Positions 54,164-63,796 of a DNA stretch of 64,000 nt are shown here, piece by piece. Numbering within the stretch: the stretch's first letter is position 1; every line of letters begins with the position of its first letter. The DNA is from Clostridiaceae bacterium. Lineage in GTDB: Bacteria > Bacillota > Clostridia > Lachnospirales > Lachnospiraceae. The position numbers were made by a program, and so were the translations under genes. The stretch is from positions 96,581 to 160,580 of the forward strand of contig CABIXM010000004.1 of assembly GCA_902362725.1 (NCBI GenBank), read 5' to 3'. The notes under the pieces were generated by a model, which saw only the letters and a program-made list of their open reading frames with translations, was not told the DNA's origin and searched no databases.

Positions 54164-55388
54164 CCCGCTGTTTCGTGGGGCGCTGCGCCTGAACCTTTTG
54201 ACGGAGCAGATTGACATTGTGAAGCCGCTGGGCTGGGAGCGCACCAGTACCACGCTGACCGACATGGACATGAACTACCTGCTTTTGTATCTGGAAGAAA
54301 ATTACGGGCTTACCAGCGAGAAAAAGGTGCAGAGCGCCATCAAGATTGTTGCCAATGAAAACCGCTACCATCCGGTCAGGGATTACCTGAACAGCCTGCA
54401 ATGGGACGGCACAGAGCGCATCCGTTACGCCCTGCATCACTTTCTGGGAGCCGATACGGACGAATACACCTATGAAGCCTTGAAACTGTTCCTGATAGGA
54501 GCCATCCGGCGGGTATTCAGACCGGGGAGCAAGTTTGAGGTCATGCTCTGTCTGGTTGGTGGTCAGGGAGCCGGGAAATCTACCTTTTTCCGGCTGCTGG
54601 CAGGTAGGGACGAATGGTTTTCAGACGATTTGAAGAAGCTGGACGATGAAAATGTGTACCGCAAGCTGCAAGGGCATTGGATTATCGAGATGTCGGAGAT
54701 GATTGCCACAGCCAACGCCAAGAGTATTGAGGAAATCAAGTCATTCTTAAGCCGCCAGAAAGAAACCTACAAAGTGCCGTATGAGACACACCCGGCAGAC
54801 CGGCTGCGGCAATGTGTATTCGGAGGGACGACCAACCGGCAGGACTTTTTACCCCGTGACCGCACCGGCAACCGGCGCTTTCTCCCCGTGACGGTGTACC
54901 CGGAACGGGCGGAGGTTCACATACTGGACGATGAAGCGGCGGCGAGGGCGTATATCGAACAGATGTGGGCGGAAGCCATGACGATTTATCGCAGTGGGAA
55001 GTATAAGCTGTCATTCAGCATAGAAATGAACCGATACCTGAACGCCCATCAGCAGGACTTCATGCAGGAGGACACACAGGCTGGCATGATCTACGCCTAT
55101 TTGGAGGACTACACCGGTGACAGGGTATGCTCCAAGCAGCTTTATGAGGAAGCGCTGGGGAACTTAAATTCCCCGGCAGACTGGGAGACACGGGCAATCT
55201 GCGAGATTATGAATACCGGCATTGCGGGCGGCATTATACAGGGCTGGGCAGCCTACAAAAGCCCGAAGCGGTATAAGAAATACGGTTCTCAAAAAGGCTG
55301 GGAGCGTGTCAACCAAGACCCGCCGGAGGGGGACGGTTTTCAGGAAATCACGGAAGAAGAAGCCCGGCAAATGGAACTACCATTCTGA
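53991..55388 (+). CDS. VirE/P4-type helicase-primase protein
   Basis: A 465-residue protein of the virulence-associated E (PF05272) family, a P4-like SF3-related ATPase. Walker A GGQGAGKSTFF is at about residues 190-200, Walker B-like HWIIEMSEM near 230 and the sensor region FGGTTNRQDFLPRDRTGNRR near 278. TTG 53991 is supported by an ideal AAAGGAGGTG 6 bases upstream, although this places 173 bases inside the CHC2 gene. With the CHC2 protein and the iteron-like repeats downstream it forms a probable autonomous replication module. Confidence 0.85.
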   Translation: MNSEFQRLPLETQEAVKKTMDTMEPAQTPAEIRETLEGTQKGGVKNSIRNCLTVFQRDPLFRGALRLNLLTEQIDIVKPLGWERTSTTLTDMDMNYLLLYLEENYGLTSEKKVQSAIKIVANENRYHPVRDYLNSLQWDGTERIRYALHHFLGADTDEYTYEALKLFLIGAIRRVFRPGSKFEVMLCLVGGQGAGKSTFFRLLAGRDEWFSDDLKKLDDENVYRKLQGHWIIEMSEMIATANAKSIEEIKSFLSRQKETYKVPYETHPADRLRQCVFGGTTNRQDFLPRDRTGNRRFLPVTVYPERAEVHILDDEAAARAYIEQMWAEAMTIYRSGKYKLSFSIEMNRYLNAHQQDFMQEDTQAGMIYAYLEDYTGDRVCSKQLYEEALGNLNSPADWETRAICEIMNTGIAGGIIQGWAAYKSPKRYKKYGSQKGWERVNQDPPEGDGFQEITEEEARQMELPF

Positions 55389-55397
55389 AAAGCCACC

Positions 55398-55582
55398 GGT
55401 TAACAGTTTGGTTGACGCTTCGGTTGACAGCCGGTTGACGGGGAAAAGCCTGATATTTGGGGCATTTCTCTCCTTTGTCAACCATGTCAACCAAGAAATC
55501 AAAGAAAAAGTAAAAAGTAATAATAGAGCGCCTGTGGATTGTTTTCAAAGTCTTTTCTGCCGGTTGACACGGTTTGGTTGAC
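55398..55582. repeat. Iteron-like GGTTGAC cluster, candidate replication origin
   Basis: Eight copies of GGTTGAC (one is GGTTAAC) occur in 185 bp. Direct copies start at 55398, 55410, 55422 and 55433 (11-12 bp period), inverted copies at 55477 and 55486, and direct copies at 55562 and 55576. They lie just after the helicase gene in the 270-bp gap before tnpW, with an AT-rich patch (AAAGAAAAAGTAAAAAGTAA) between them. Helical phasing and position suggest binding by an initiator. Confidence 0.7.
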
Positions 55583-55658
55583 ATGAAGACAGTCTGCGGC
55601 TGTAAACCTGCCTGACATTCCCTTGTCGGGCATATTTCATTTATGGAGGTAACTGCCT

Positions 55659-55844
55659 ATGGCAAAAAGCAAAAACGAGAGCAATAACAAAAACAGCGGC
55701 ACCCTGCTTACCGAAAAAGACGGCACCCAGTATTTTGTCATGGGGAAAGTCCGTATCAAGGTATCGGAGCATTTCGCACAGGATGGGAAGCCGCTTGACA
55801 GTCTGCTGGAAGATGTGATCCAGCACGCTGCCGCCGCTTCCTGA
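55659..55844 (+). CDS. tnpW: Transposon-encoded protein TnpW
   Basis: A 61-residue polar protein: MAKSKNESNNKNSGTLLTEK, then YFVMGKVRIKVSEHFAQDG. It resembles the small TnpW proteins of Tn4451-type elements (KIGNTTY-like core, HFSQ segment). ATGGAGGTAACTGCCT precedes the ATG. The function is unknown. Its position just before the recombinase matches that family. Confidence 0.7.
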   Translation: MAKSKNESNNKNSGTLLTEKDGTQYFVMGKVRIKVSEHFAQDGKPLDSLLEDVIQHAAAAS

Positions 55845-55873
55845 AAAAATACGGAATAACGACTGTCAATCAG

Positions 55874-55921
55874 CCCACGCTTATGATATACTTGTACCAG
55901 CGAGTATTGTATAAGCGTGGG
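55874..55921 (+). promoter_or_regulatory. Large hairpin in the recombinase leader
   Basis: CCCACGCTTAT (55874-55884) is perfectly complementary to 55911-55921. The inner stem ATACT/AGTAT (55888-55892 with 55903-55907) encloses TGTACCAGCG. It ends 31 bases before the recombinase start. A shortened version lies at 44827-44855. Confidence 0.55.
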
Positions 55922-55951
55922 TTGTTTCTTTTAGAAGGAGGATTTTTAACC

Positions 55952-57574
55952 GTGAAACAACCATACAATACAACGATTTATAACACTGCACTATATTTGA
56001 GATTGAGCCGTGACGATGAATTACAGGGGGAAAGCGGCAGTATCCAGACCCAGCGCATGATGCTTAGGCAGTATGCCGCAGAGCATGGGCTGACCGTTGT
56101 AGACGAGTACATTGACGACGGATGGAGCGGGACAAATTTCGAGCGTCCAAGCTTCCAAAGGATGATTGATGACATCGAGGACGGGAAAATCAACTGCGTT
56201 GTCACAAAGGACTTATCCCGTCTGGGAAGAAACTATATCCTGACCGGTCAGTACACGGAAATCTATTTCCCCAGCAAGGGAGTACGCTACATTGCCATCA
56301 ATGATAATGTGGACACCATCAACGGAGAAAGCGAGCTTGCCCCGTTCTTAAACATCCTGAATGAAATGCACGCCCGACAGACCAGCAAAAAGGTCAAGGC
56401 TGCCATGCACACAAGATTTGCCAATGGCGCACACTATGGAGCCTATGCACCGCTGGGCTATGTAAAAGACCCGGACAAAAAAGGTCATCTTCTGATCGAC
56501 CCGGAAACACGCTGGATTGTAGAGAAGATTTTTGATCTTGCCGTACACGGGAGGGGAGCCGCCAGCATTACACGGATTCTGGTGGAGGAGAAAGTACCTA
56601 CCCCCGGCTGGCTGAACTATGAAAGATACGGGACTTTCGCCAATATCTACGCCGGTGCGCCTCCAGAAAAAGCCTATGCGTGGACGATTGCACAGGTCAA
56701 GAGCATTTTGAAAGAGGAAACCTACATCGGTCACAGCGTTCACAACAAGCAAAGCAACATTTCATTCAAGAACAAGAAAAAGGTGCGGAAGCCGCAGGAA
56801 GAATGGTATCGTGTGGAAAATACCCACGAAGCCATCATTTCCGAAGAAGTGTTCCAAAAAGTTCAGGAGCTGATTGCAAGCAGACGCAGACGACAGAAGA
56901 ATGGCACAACGCAGATATTTTCCGGGCTGGTAAAATGTGCGGACTGCGGATGGTCATTGGCTTATGGTGTAAACAGCCAGAACAAAAATCCCTATGCACA
57001 CTACCATTGCAGTAAGTACGGACAGGGATTACGCCAGTGTTCCATGCACTATATCCGCTATGATGTGCTGTATGCCTATGTGCTTGCAAGACTGCAATAC
57101 TGGTCTATGCTGGCACAGAAAGACGAGGACAAGCTGCTGAAACGGCTGCTCAATGCCAGCGACAGAGAAAGAAACTCTGCGAAGAAAAAGCAGGCTGCGG
57201 AGCTGAAAAAGGCGGAAAAGCGTAAAGCCGAGGTTGACGGGCTGTTTGCTAAAATGTATGAGGACTGGTCTGCCGGACGCATAACCGAGTATAACTTCAA
57301 TATGCTGTCCGAGAAGTACCAGAACGAGCAAAGGGAGCTTGAAACAAAAATAAGGCAGCTTCACGAAACGATGGAAGCCGCCGTACAGACCGCAGCGGAC
57401 GCTGAAAAGTGGATTGCCCTGATGAAACAGTATGTCAACCCTGTGGAGCTGACCGCCGAACTTCTGAACACTCTAATTGAAAAAATAACCGTCCACGAAG
57501 CTGTCAAGGGCGAGGACGGAAGCCGTGAGCAGGAAGTAGAAATCTACTACCGCTTCATCGGCAAAATCGACTGA
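55952..57574 (+). CDS. Large serine recombinase (TnpX-like)
   Basis: A 540-residue large serine recombinase. The resolvase domain has catalytic Ser19 (ALYLRLSRDDE), then DEYIDDGWSGTNFERPSFQ and TKDLSRLGRNYI. A recombinase domain, a zinc ribbon with CADCGWSLAYG and CSKYG...C near residues 330-360, and a Lys/Glu-rich coiled coil (about 385-490) follow. It should integrate and excise the element at the GG core. GTG 55952 follows AGAAGGAGGATTTTTAACC; upstream frame codons lie in the leader hairpin. It ends 41 bp before the right att site. Confidence 0.95.
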   Translation: MKQPYNTTIYNTALYLRLSRDDELQGESGSIQTQRMMLRQYAAEHGLTVVDEYIDDGWSGTNFERPSFQRMIDDIEDGKINCVVTKDLSRLGRNYILTGQYTEIYFPSKGVRYIAINDNVDTINGESELAPFLNILNEMHARQTSKKVKAAMHTRFANGAHYGAYAPLGYVKDPDKKGHLLIDPETRWIVEKIFDLAVHGRGAASITRILVEEKVPTPGWLNYERYGTFANIYAGAPPEKAYAWTIAQVKSILKEETYIGHSVHNKQSNISFKNKKKVRKPQEEWYRVENTHEAIISEEVFQKVQELIASRRRRQKNGTTQIFSGLVKCADCGWSLAYGVNSQNKNPYAHYHCSKYGQGLRQCSMHYIRYDVLYAYVLARLQYWSMLAQKDEDKLLKRLLNASDRERNSAKKKQAAELKKAEKRKAEVDGLFAKMYEDWSAGRITEYNFNMLSEKYQNEQRELETKIRQLHETMEAAVQTAADAEKWIALMKQYVNPVELTAELLNTLIEKITVHEAVKGEDGSREQEVEIYYRFIGKID

Positions 57575-57595
57575 CCTTTCTTTTTTACCAAACAA

Positions 57596-57615
57596 TATCT
57601 TTAATTAAGGGAAAC
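57596..57615 (-). repeat. Right terminal inverted repeat of the element
   Basis: The reverse complement reads GTTTCCCTTAATTAAAGATA and matches the left repeat at 18 of 20 positions. The core GG lies at 57617-57618. Confidence 0.85.
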
Positions 57616-57618
57616 GGG

Positions 57619-57715
57619 CGCGTCCGATCCCAGCACCGCGAATCTCATCGCCATTGCGAAGCTTTACGGGGCGTCGGCGGAGGAAATACTGCGGAAAGTA
57701 AGGAAAGAAGAATAG
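57619..57715 (+). pseudogene. 3-prime part of the interrupted XRE regulator
   Basis: In the frame GCG TCC GAT CCC it encodes ASDPSTANLIAIAKLYGASA and continues EEILRKVRKEE to TAG. This is the expected end of an XRE-type HTH domain and continues the fragment at 44524-44786. It has no start of its own. The terminator at 57772 follows. Confidence 0.85.
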
Positions 57716-57771
57716 ACCTTGAAAAATCCTCCGCAACTCTGTATACTGAAAGAAGTTGCGAAAAGGGAAGT

Positions 57772-57808
57772 AAAAAGAATCAGCCCGGCGTCGCCGGGCT
57801 GATTTTTA
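57772..57808. terminator. Bidirectional intrinsic terminator
   Basis: AATCAGCCCGGC (57778-57789), loop GTC, GCCGGGCTGATT (57793-57804), flanked by AAAAAG and TTTTA. It serves the XRE gene on one side and the HPr-like gene on the other. Confidence 0.85.
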
Positions 57809-57818
57809 TGCAGTGAAA

Positions 57819-58055
57819 TTATTCTTCGATGAGATACGGCTTCAGAATGTTCAGAATAGAATCCAGTTCCTCGTCCGCATGGATGCTCAGGTCGATCGGC
57901 TTGGACAAATCTAGGCTAAAGATACCCATGATGGATTTAGCGTCAATGACATAGCGTCCGGAAACCAGATCGAAATCTACGTCGAACTTTGTAATATCAT
58001 TTACAAAGGATTTCACTTTCTCGATAGAATTCAGACAAATTTTGACTGTTTTCAT
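57819..58055 (-). CDS. HPr-like phosphocarrier lacking the active-site His (Crh-like)
   Basis: A 78-residue HPr-fold protein. AKSIMGIFSLDLSKPIDLSI retains Ser41 at the place of the regulatory Ser46. The N-terminal GIHARPA segment with phospho-His15 is absent (KTVKICLNSIEKVKSFVNDI there). It therefore cannot carry phosphate for the PTS but could be a regulatory partner, as Crh is in Bacillus. GGAGGGTATTGTC precedes the ATG. It is a single-gene unit. Confidence 0.8.
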   Translation of the reverse strand: MKTVKICLNSIEKVKSFVNDITKFDVDFDLVSGRYVIDAKSIMGIFSLDLSKPIDLSIHADEELDSILNILKPYLIEE

Positions 58056-58091
58056 GACAATACCCTCCTGATAATAACTTCTATAGTTTCG

Positions 58092-58120
58092 ATCTTAATA
58101 CCGGGGGTAATAAAAGTCAA
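58092..58120 (-). promoter_or_regulatory. SigA-type promoter of the HPr-like gene
   Basis: On the minus strand, TTGACT (58120-58115) and TAAGAT (58097-58092) have 17-bp spacing, 36 bp before the ATG. Confidence 0.65.
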
Positions 58121-58155
58121 TGGGAAATCACATAATTTTGGAAAGAGGTTTGAAA

Positions 58156-59469
58156 ATGGAAAAAGTAGCACTCCATAATTTGGGCTGTAAGGTAAACGCA
58201 TATGAGACAGAAGGCATGCAGCAGCTTCTGGAACAGGCAGGGTACGAGATTGTGCCCTTCGAGGACAAGGCGGATATCTACATTGTCAATACCTGCTCGG
58301 TGACCAACATTGCGGATCGAAAATCCCGGCAGATGCTGCACCGGGCGAAAAAGCAGAATCCGGAGGCCCTGGTGGTAGCGGTGGGCTGCTATGTACAGAC
58401 AGCAGAGGCTGAGCTGCGTGAGGATGCTGCGGTAGATTTACTGATTGGAAATAACAGGAAAAAAGATTTGCTGGCGATTCTGAAAGCTTACGAAGAGGGC
58501 GTGGACGAGGAAACGGTTATTGATATCAACCACACAAAGGAATATGAAAATATGACGGTCACGAAAACCGCAGAGCATACCAGAGCTTATGTGAAGGTAC
58601 AGGATGGCTGTAATCAGTTCTGCAGCTACTGTGTAATTCCCTATGCCAGAGGACGGGTCCGCAGCCGGGAGAGCGCTGACGTCTGCGCGGAAATCCGGGA
58701 GCTGGCGGCTGCAGGCTACCGGGAGGTGGTTCTGACCGGCATTCACTTAAGCTCCTACGGCGTGGATCTGGAAGGAGAGAATCTTCTGACTTTGATTCAG
58801 GCGGTAAATGAGATAGACGGCATTGATCGCATCCGTCTGGGCTCCCTGGAGCCCCGGATTATCACAGAAGAATTCGCGGAAATGCTGGCAAAGATGCCGA
58901 AGTTCTGTCCTCATTTCCACCTGTCCCTGCAGAGCGGCTGCGACGCCACCCTGAAGCGGATGAATCGTCGCTATACCGCGGAAGAATATGCAAAGAGCTG
59001 CGATCTTCTCCGGGAAAAATTCGCCCATCCGGCCCTGACCACGGACGTCATCGTGGGATTCCCTGGCGAGACAGAAGAGGAATTTGCGGAAACGGTGGAA
59101 TTCCTGAAGCGGATTCATTTATTTGAGACCCATATTTTCAAATATTCCAGAAGAAAAGGAACCCGTGCCGCTGTCATGGAAAACCAGATTCCCGAGCAGA
59201 TGAAGACTGAGCGCAGCCATGTGCTGCTGGACCTGGACGCAGAGCATTCCAGGCAGTATATGGAGGAGCTGAAGGGCCAGCCGGTGGAGATCCTGATCGA
59301 GGAGAAAATCACCGTAAATGGCGTGGAATACCAGGTGGGCCACACCAAAGAATACATCCGCGCGGCTATCATTTCCGAGAAAGATCTGACGAACCAGATT
59401 ATTCCGGCAGTGATTGGGGATACTATAGAAGAACGTCTGTGCGCTGCGAAGCCGTTAAATCGGATCTAG
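58156..59469 (+). CDS. mtaB: tRNA t6A37 methylthiotransferase MtaB
   Basis: A 437-residue radical SAM methylthiotransferase converting t6A37 to ms2t6A37 in ANN-decoding tRNAs. The N-terminal [4Fe-4S] Cys are in NLGCKVNAYE, NTCSVTN and VGCYVQ. The radical SAM motif is CNQFCSYCVIPYARGRVRSR and a C-terminal TRAM-like domain is present. ATG 58156 is preferred, since it begins EKVALHNLGCKVN and AAGAGGTTTGAAA precedes it. Confidence 0.95.
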   Translation: MEKVALHNLGCKVNAYETEGMQQLLEQAGYEIVPFEDKADIYIVNTCSVTNIADRKSRQMLHRAKKQNPEALVVAVGCYVQTAEAELREDAAVDLLIGNNRKKDLLAILKAYEEGVDEETVIDINHTKEYENMTVTKTAEHTRAYVKVQDGCNQFCSYCVIPYARGRVRSRESADVCAEIRELAAAGYREVVLTGIHLSSYGVDLEGENLLTLIQAVNEIDGIDRIRLGSLEPRIITEEFAEMLAKMPKFCPHFHLSLQSGCDATLKRMNRRYTAEEYAKSCDLLREKFAHPALTTDVIVGFPGETEEEFAETVEFLKRIHLFETHIFKYSRRKGTRAAVMENQIPEQMKTERSHVLLDLDAEHSRQYMEELKGQPVEILIEEKITVNGVEYQVGHTKEYIRAAIISEKDLTNQIIPAVIGDTIEERLCAAKPLNRI

Positions 59470-59472
59470 GAC

Positions 59473-59501
59473 TTGTATTTTTACAAAAGATAGAGTACAA
59501 T
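59473..59501 (+). promoter_or_regulatory. SigA-type promoter of the ireB-ruvX operon
   Basis: TTGTAT (59473-59478) and TACAAT (59496-59501) have 17-bp spacing, 32 bp before the ireB ATG. Confidence 0.7.
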
Positions 59502-59533
59502 AGTTGGTAGTGGTGTCAGGAGCGTGAAAAAAT

Positions 59534-59791
59534 ATGAGTAAAATGGATAGCACACAGAATTTCAAAGTATTGCCGGAGTCTGAGAACCGGGTGGGAGATA
59601 TTCTGAACCAGGTTTATCAGGCGATGACAGAAAAAGGATATAATCCGGTCAATCAGATCGTGGGTTATATTATGTCCGGAGATCCGACCTATATCACCAG
59701 TCATAACAACGCCCGCAGCCTTATTATGAAGGTGGAGCGCGACGAGCTGGTGGAAGAACTTCTGAAGGTATATATCGAAGCGAAGCTGTAG
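59534..59791 (+). CDS. ireB: IreB family regulatory phosphoprotein (UPF0297)
   Basis: An 85-residue protein with the highly conserved core [20 protein letters not shown], then [17 protein letters not shown]. In Enterococcus IreB is phosphorylated by the kinase IreK and tunes cephalosporin resistance. It is always beside ruvX and the DUF1292 gene in Firmicutes, as here. Confidence 0.93.
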   Translation: MSKMDSTQNFKVLPESENRVGDILNQVYQAMTEKGYNPVNQIVGYIMSGDPTYITSHNNARSLIMKVERDELVEELLKVYIEAKL

Positions 59792-59827
59792 GAGCGGAAA
59801 GAAAATAACAAGACACAGGAGTCGTAT

Positions 59828-60289
59828 ATGAGAATTCTGGGACTGGACTTTGGTTCCAAGACGGTGGGCGTCGCAGTCAGCGATCCGCTGGGTATCACCG
59901 CCCAGCCGGTGGAGATTGTGCGGAGAAAATCCGAGAACAAGCTCCGGCAGACCCTGGCCCGCATAGAAGAACTGGCGAAGGAGTACCAGGCTGAGAGCTT
60001 CGTGCTGGGACTCCCCAAAAACATGAATAATACTCTGGGTGAGCGGGCCGAGAAGTCTCTTGCATTCAAAGAAATGCTGGAAAAGAGAACGGGCCTGCCC
60101 GTTGTGATGTGGGACGAACGTCTCACGACCGTGGCGGCCAACCGTGCCATGATGGAGGGCGGCGTGCGTCGGGAGAATCGCGGAGAATTCGTGGATTCCA
60201 TGGCTGCAGCGCTGATTTTACAGGGCTATCTGGATAGCTTAAAGGTTTCTGAGACCGCTGCGGCTGCGCAGGCGGAAGATGAGGAGTAA
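59828..60289 (+). CDS. ruvX: Holliday junction resolvase-like RuvX (YqgF)
   Basis: A 153-residue RNase H-fold nuclease: [52 protein letters not shown] and [13 protein letters not shown] with the acidic catalytic residues. It acts in pre-16S rRNA processing or recombination. It is in the operon with ireB, and a DUF1292 gene starts 5 bp downstream. Confidence 0.95.
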   Translation: MRILGLDFGSKTVGVAVSDPLGITAQPVEIVRRKSENKLRQTLARIEELAKEYQAESFVLGLPKNMNNTLGERAEKSLAFKEMLEKRTGLPVVMWDERLTTVAANRAMMEGGVRRENRGEFVDSMAAALILQGYLDSLKVSETAAAAQAEDEE

Positions 60290-60294
60290 CTTAC

Positions 60295-60555
60295 ATGGAA
60301 AAGATTTCATTTACCCATAAAGAGACAGGAGAGACGGTGGACTTTTACGTGCTGGAGGAGACGCGGCTGAACGGCGTGGATTATATTCTGGTGACCGATT
60401 CGCAGGAGGACGACGGAGAGGCGCTGATTTTAAAGGATTTATCCGCTGACGGAGACAGCGAGGCTCTTTATGAAATCGTAGAGGACGATGGAGAGCTTGA
60501 AAGTGTCATGGGCATTTTCGAACAGCTTTTGGAGGATGTGGATCTCACCTTGTAA
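60295..60555 (+). CDS. DUF1292 protein (YrzB, UPF0473)
   Basis: An 86-residue acidic protein (FTHKETGETVDFYVLEETRL, YILVTDSQEDDGEALILKDL) of the YrzB family, whose function is unknown. It is always linked with ireB and ruvX. The ribosome binding site GAGGAG lies in the last codons of ruvX. Confidence 0.9.
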   Translation: MEKISFTHKETGETVDFYVLEETRLNGVDYILVTDSQEDDGEALILKDLSADGDSEALYEIVEDDGELESVMGIFEQLLEDVDLTL

Positions 60556-60584
60556 AGCAGGCTTCACAGGGAAAGGTGATTTCT

Positions 60585-61060
60585 ATGGCAGTTGACAGAG
60601 ACAGATTTAAGAGTTTATTAAAAGAAAAGGGATTTAAAATGACCAGACAGCGTCTGGTGGTGCTGGAGGTGCTGGCGGAGAATCCGGAGCAGCATCTGAC
60701 GGCGGAAGAGATTTACGAACGAGTAAAAGTAGAAAATCCGGATATCGGATTGGCTACTGTTTATAGAACAGTTCAGTTATTGTTAGAGCTGGAACTGATT
60801 GATCGGATCAATCTGGATGACGGCTTTATTCGTTATGAGATTGGAAGCATCGAGGAGAAGGAACATCACAGGTACCATCATTTAATATGTATGAGATGCG
60901 GAAAGGTGTCCGCGTTTCAGGATGATATGCTGGAAGCGCTTGAGTCGGGGGTCAGAGAAGCGCTTGGATTTCAGGTGATCGATCATGAGGTGAAACTCTA
61001 CGGATACTGTAAAGACTGTTTGGAAAAGGAAACAAATAACAGATTACAGGAGGAAAGAGT

Positions 61061-61064
<4 letters not shown>
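60585..61064 (+). CDS. Fur family transcriptional regulator
   Basis: A 159-residue metalloregulator: N-terminal winged helix (KGFKMTRQRLVVLEVLAENP, GLATVYRTVQLLLELELI), the HHRYHHLIC metal region and two structural zinc CxxC pairs (CMRC, CKDC). PerR, Fur and Zur subtypes cannot be separated by eye. ATG 60585 follows GGGAAAGGTGATTTCT. It overlaps the RNase J start, an uncommon regulator-nuclease linkage. Confidence 0.9.
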
Positions 61065-62725
<1,661 letters not shown>

Positions 62726-62746
62726 ATACGTAAAAGAGGAACCGGA

Positions 62747-63145
62747 ATGAATACAAAAAAGGCAGCTTTGACAGTTTTATCGATCACGTTGAAAATTGTA
62801 GTCATTGCAGTGATTGCGCTGGGCATTTTCCGACTGGGCAGCATGGCGTTTTCCTACGGACATTCCGTATTTCAGGAAGAAGCTGTAGACCCGATGCCGG
62901 GAAGGACCATTCAGGTGACCGTGCCCGAAGGCACGTCCAAGACAGAGATTGCAAAGCTGCTGGAGAAAAAAGGACTGGTGGAGGATTGGAAGCTTTTCTA
63001 CATCCAGGTCCTCTGCTCCAAATATTCCAAGACTATGAAACCCGGTACCTACACACTGTCCACGGCCATGCGACCACGTCAGCTGATGGCGGTGCTGTCC
63101 GGGGAGGATGTGGAATTTAACTGGGGACAAGAGGAAGAATCGTAA
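62747..63145 (+). CDS. Short MltG-like (YceG) membrane protein without the catalytic domain
   Basis: 132 residues. A membrane helix (about residues 9-33) and a LysM-like YceG subdomain (IQVTVPEGTSKTEIAKLLEK, KPGTYTLSTAMRPRQLMAVL) end in an acidic tail. Full MltG lytic transglycosylases are about 350 residues and carry a catalytic Glu that is missing here. Operon position equals that of mltG (yrrL) in Bacillus, so it is the local replacement, not a sequencing truncation. Its stop abuts the next start. Confidence 0.8.
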   Translation: MNTKKAALTVLSITLKIVVIAVIALGIFRLGSMAFSYGHSVFQEEAVDPMPGRTIQVTVPEGTSKTEIAKLLEKKGLVEDWKLFYIQVLCSKYSKTMKPGTYTLSTAMRPRQLMAVLSGEDVEFNWGQEEES

Positions 63146-63796
63146 GTGATAGCAGGAGAGAGAACGACAGCCTATATCAATTCCCTTGATATGGGCAATA
63201 CAGAGCTTTTAAATCAAATAGAGAAAGAAGCCTTGGAAACCTATGTGCCGATCATACGACGGGAGACGCAGAGCTTTTTGAAGACGCTGCTGGCGGCGGC
63301 GAAGCCAAAGTCTATCCTGGAAGTAGGAACGGCCATAGGCTTTTCTGCGCTTCTGATGGCAGAGTACAGTCCGGCGGATACACGGCTCACCACCATTGAA
63401 AAATACGAAAAACGGATTCCCATTGCAAAGGAGAATTTCCGCAGGGCGGGATGCCAGGATCAGATTACCCTGCTGGAGGGGGATGCTGCGGATATTTTGA
63501 AGGGGCTGACAGGAACCTATGATTTTATTTTCATGGATGCAGCCAAGGGCCAGTATATTCACTTCCTGCCGGAGGTATTCCGGCTTCTGGCACCGGGAGG
63601 AATCCTTCTGTCCGATAATGTACTGCAGGACGGCGATATCATCGAATCCCGGTTTGCCGTGGAACGCCGCGACCGAACCATTCACAGCCGTATGCGGGAG
63701 TATCTGTATACGCTGACCCATCACCCGGATCTGACCACATCGGTGCTGCCGCTGGGCGACGGCGTGACCTTAAGCGTAAAAAAGGAGCAGTTATGA
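63146..63796 (+). CDS. trmR: tRNA 5-hydroxyuridine methyltransferase TrmR (YrrM family)
   Basis: A 216-residue class I SAM O-methyltransferase: ILEVGTAIGFSALLMAEYSP, DFIFMDAAKGQYIHFLPEVF and LSDNVLQDGDI. In Bacillus TrmR makes 5-methoxyuridine at tRNA position 34. The adjacent peptidase U32 gene encodes the likely TrhP hydroxylase partner. The start is GTG 63146, immediately after the upstream stop, with AAGAGGAAG before it. Confidence 0.88.
   Translation: MIAGERTTAYINSLDMGNTELLNQIEKEALETYVPIIRRETQSFLKTLLAAAKPKSILEVGTAIGFSALLMAEYSPADTRLTTIEKYEKRIPIAKENFRRAGCQDQITLLEGDAADILKGLTGTYDFIFMDAAKGQYIHFLPEVFRLLAPGGILLSDNVLQDGDIIESRFAVERRDRTIHSRMREYLYTLTHHPDLTTSVLPLGDGVTLSVKKEQL

Larger units (their letters stand above)
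44785..57618. mobile_element. 12.8-kb integrative mobilizable element (serine recombinase, Tn4451-like)
   Basis: Boundaries are set by three agreeing signs. (1) The XRE gene is split, with both halves present. (2) The left end GTTTCCCATAGTTAAAGATA (44788-44807) is the inverted complement, 18 of 20 bases, of 57596-57615. (3) A shared GG core (44785-44786 and 57617-57618) restores the reading frame when the element is removed and sits exactly at the centre of the reconstructed circle site GGGAAACGGGAGTTTCCC. The modules are a two-component/ABC cargo, an unknown minus-strand gene, HTH, oriT-like region, relaxase, primase, helicase, iteron-like repeats, TnpW and a TnpX-like recombinase. It carries a relaxase but no conjugation apparatus, so transfer would need a helper. 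Confidence 0.9.

Noticed and set aside
55398..55582. GGTTGAC cluster as a CRISPR array
   Set aside because: Repeats are only 7 bases, with 9-14 bp spacing and mixed orientation; no cas genes.
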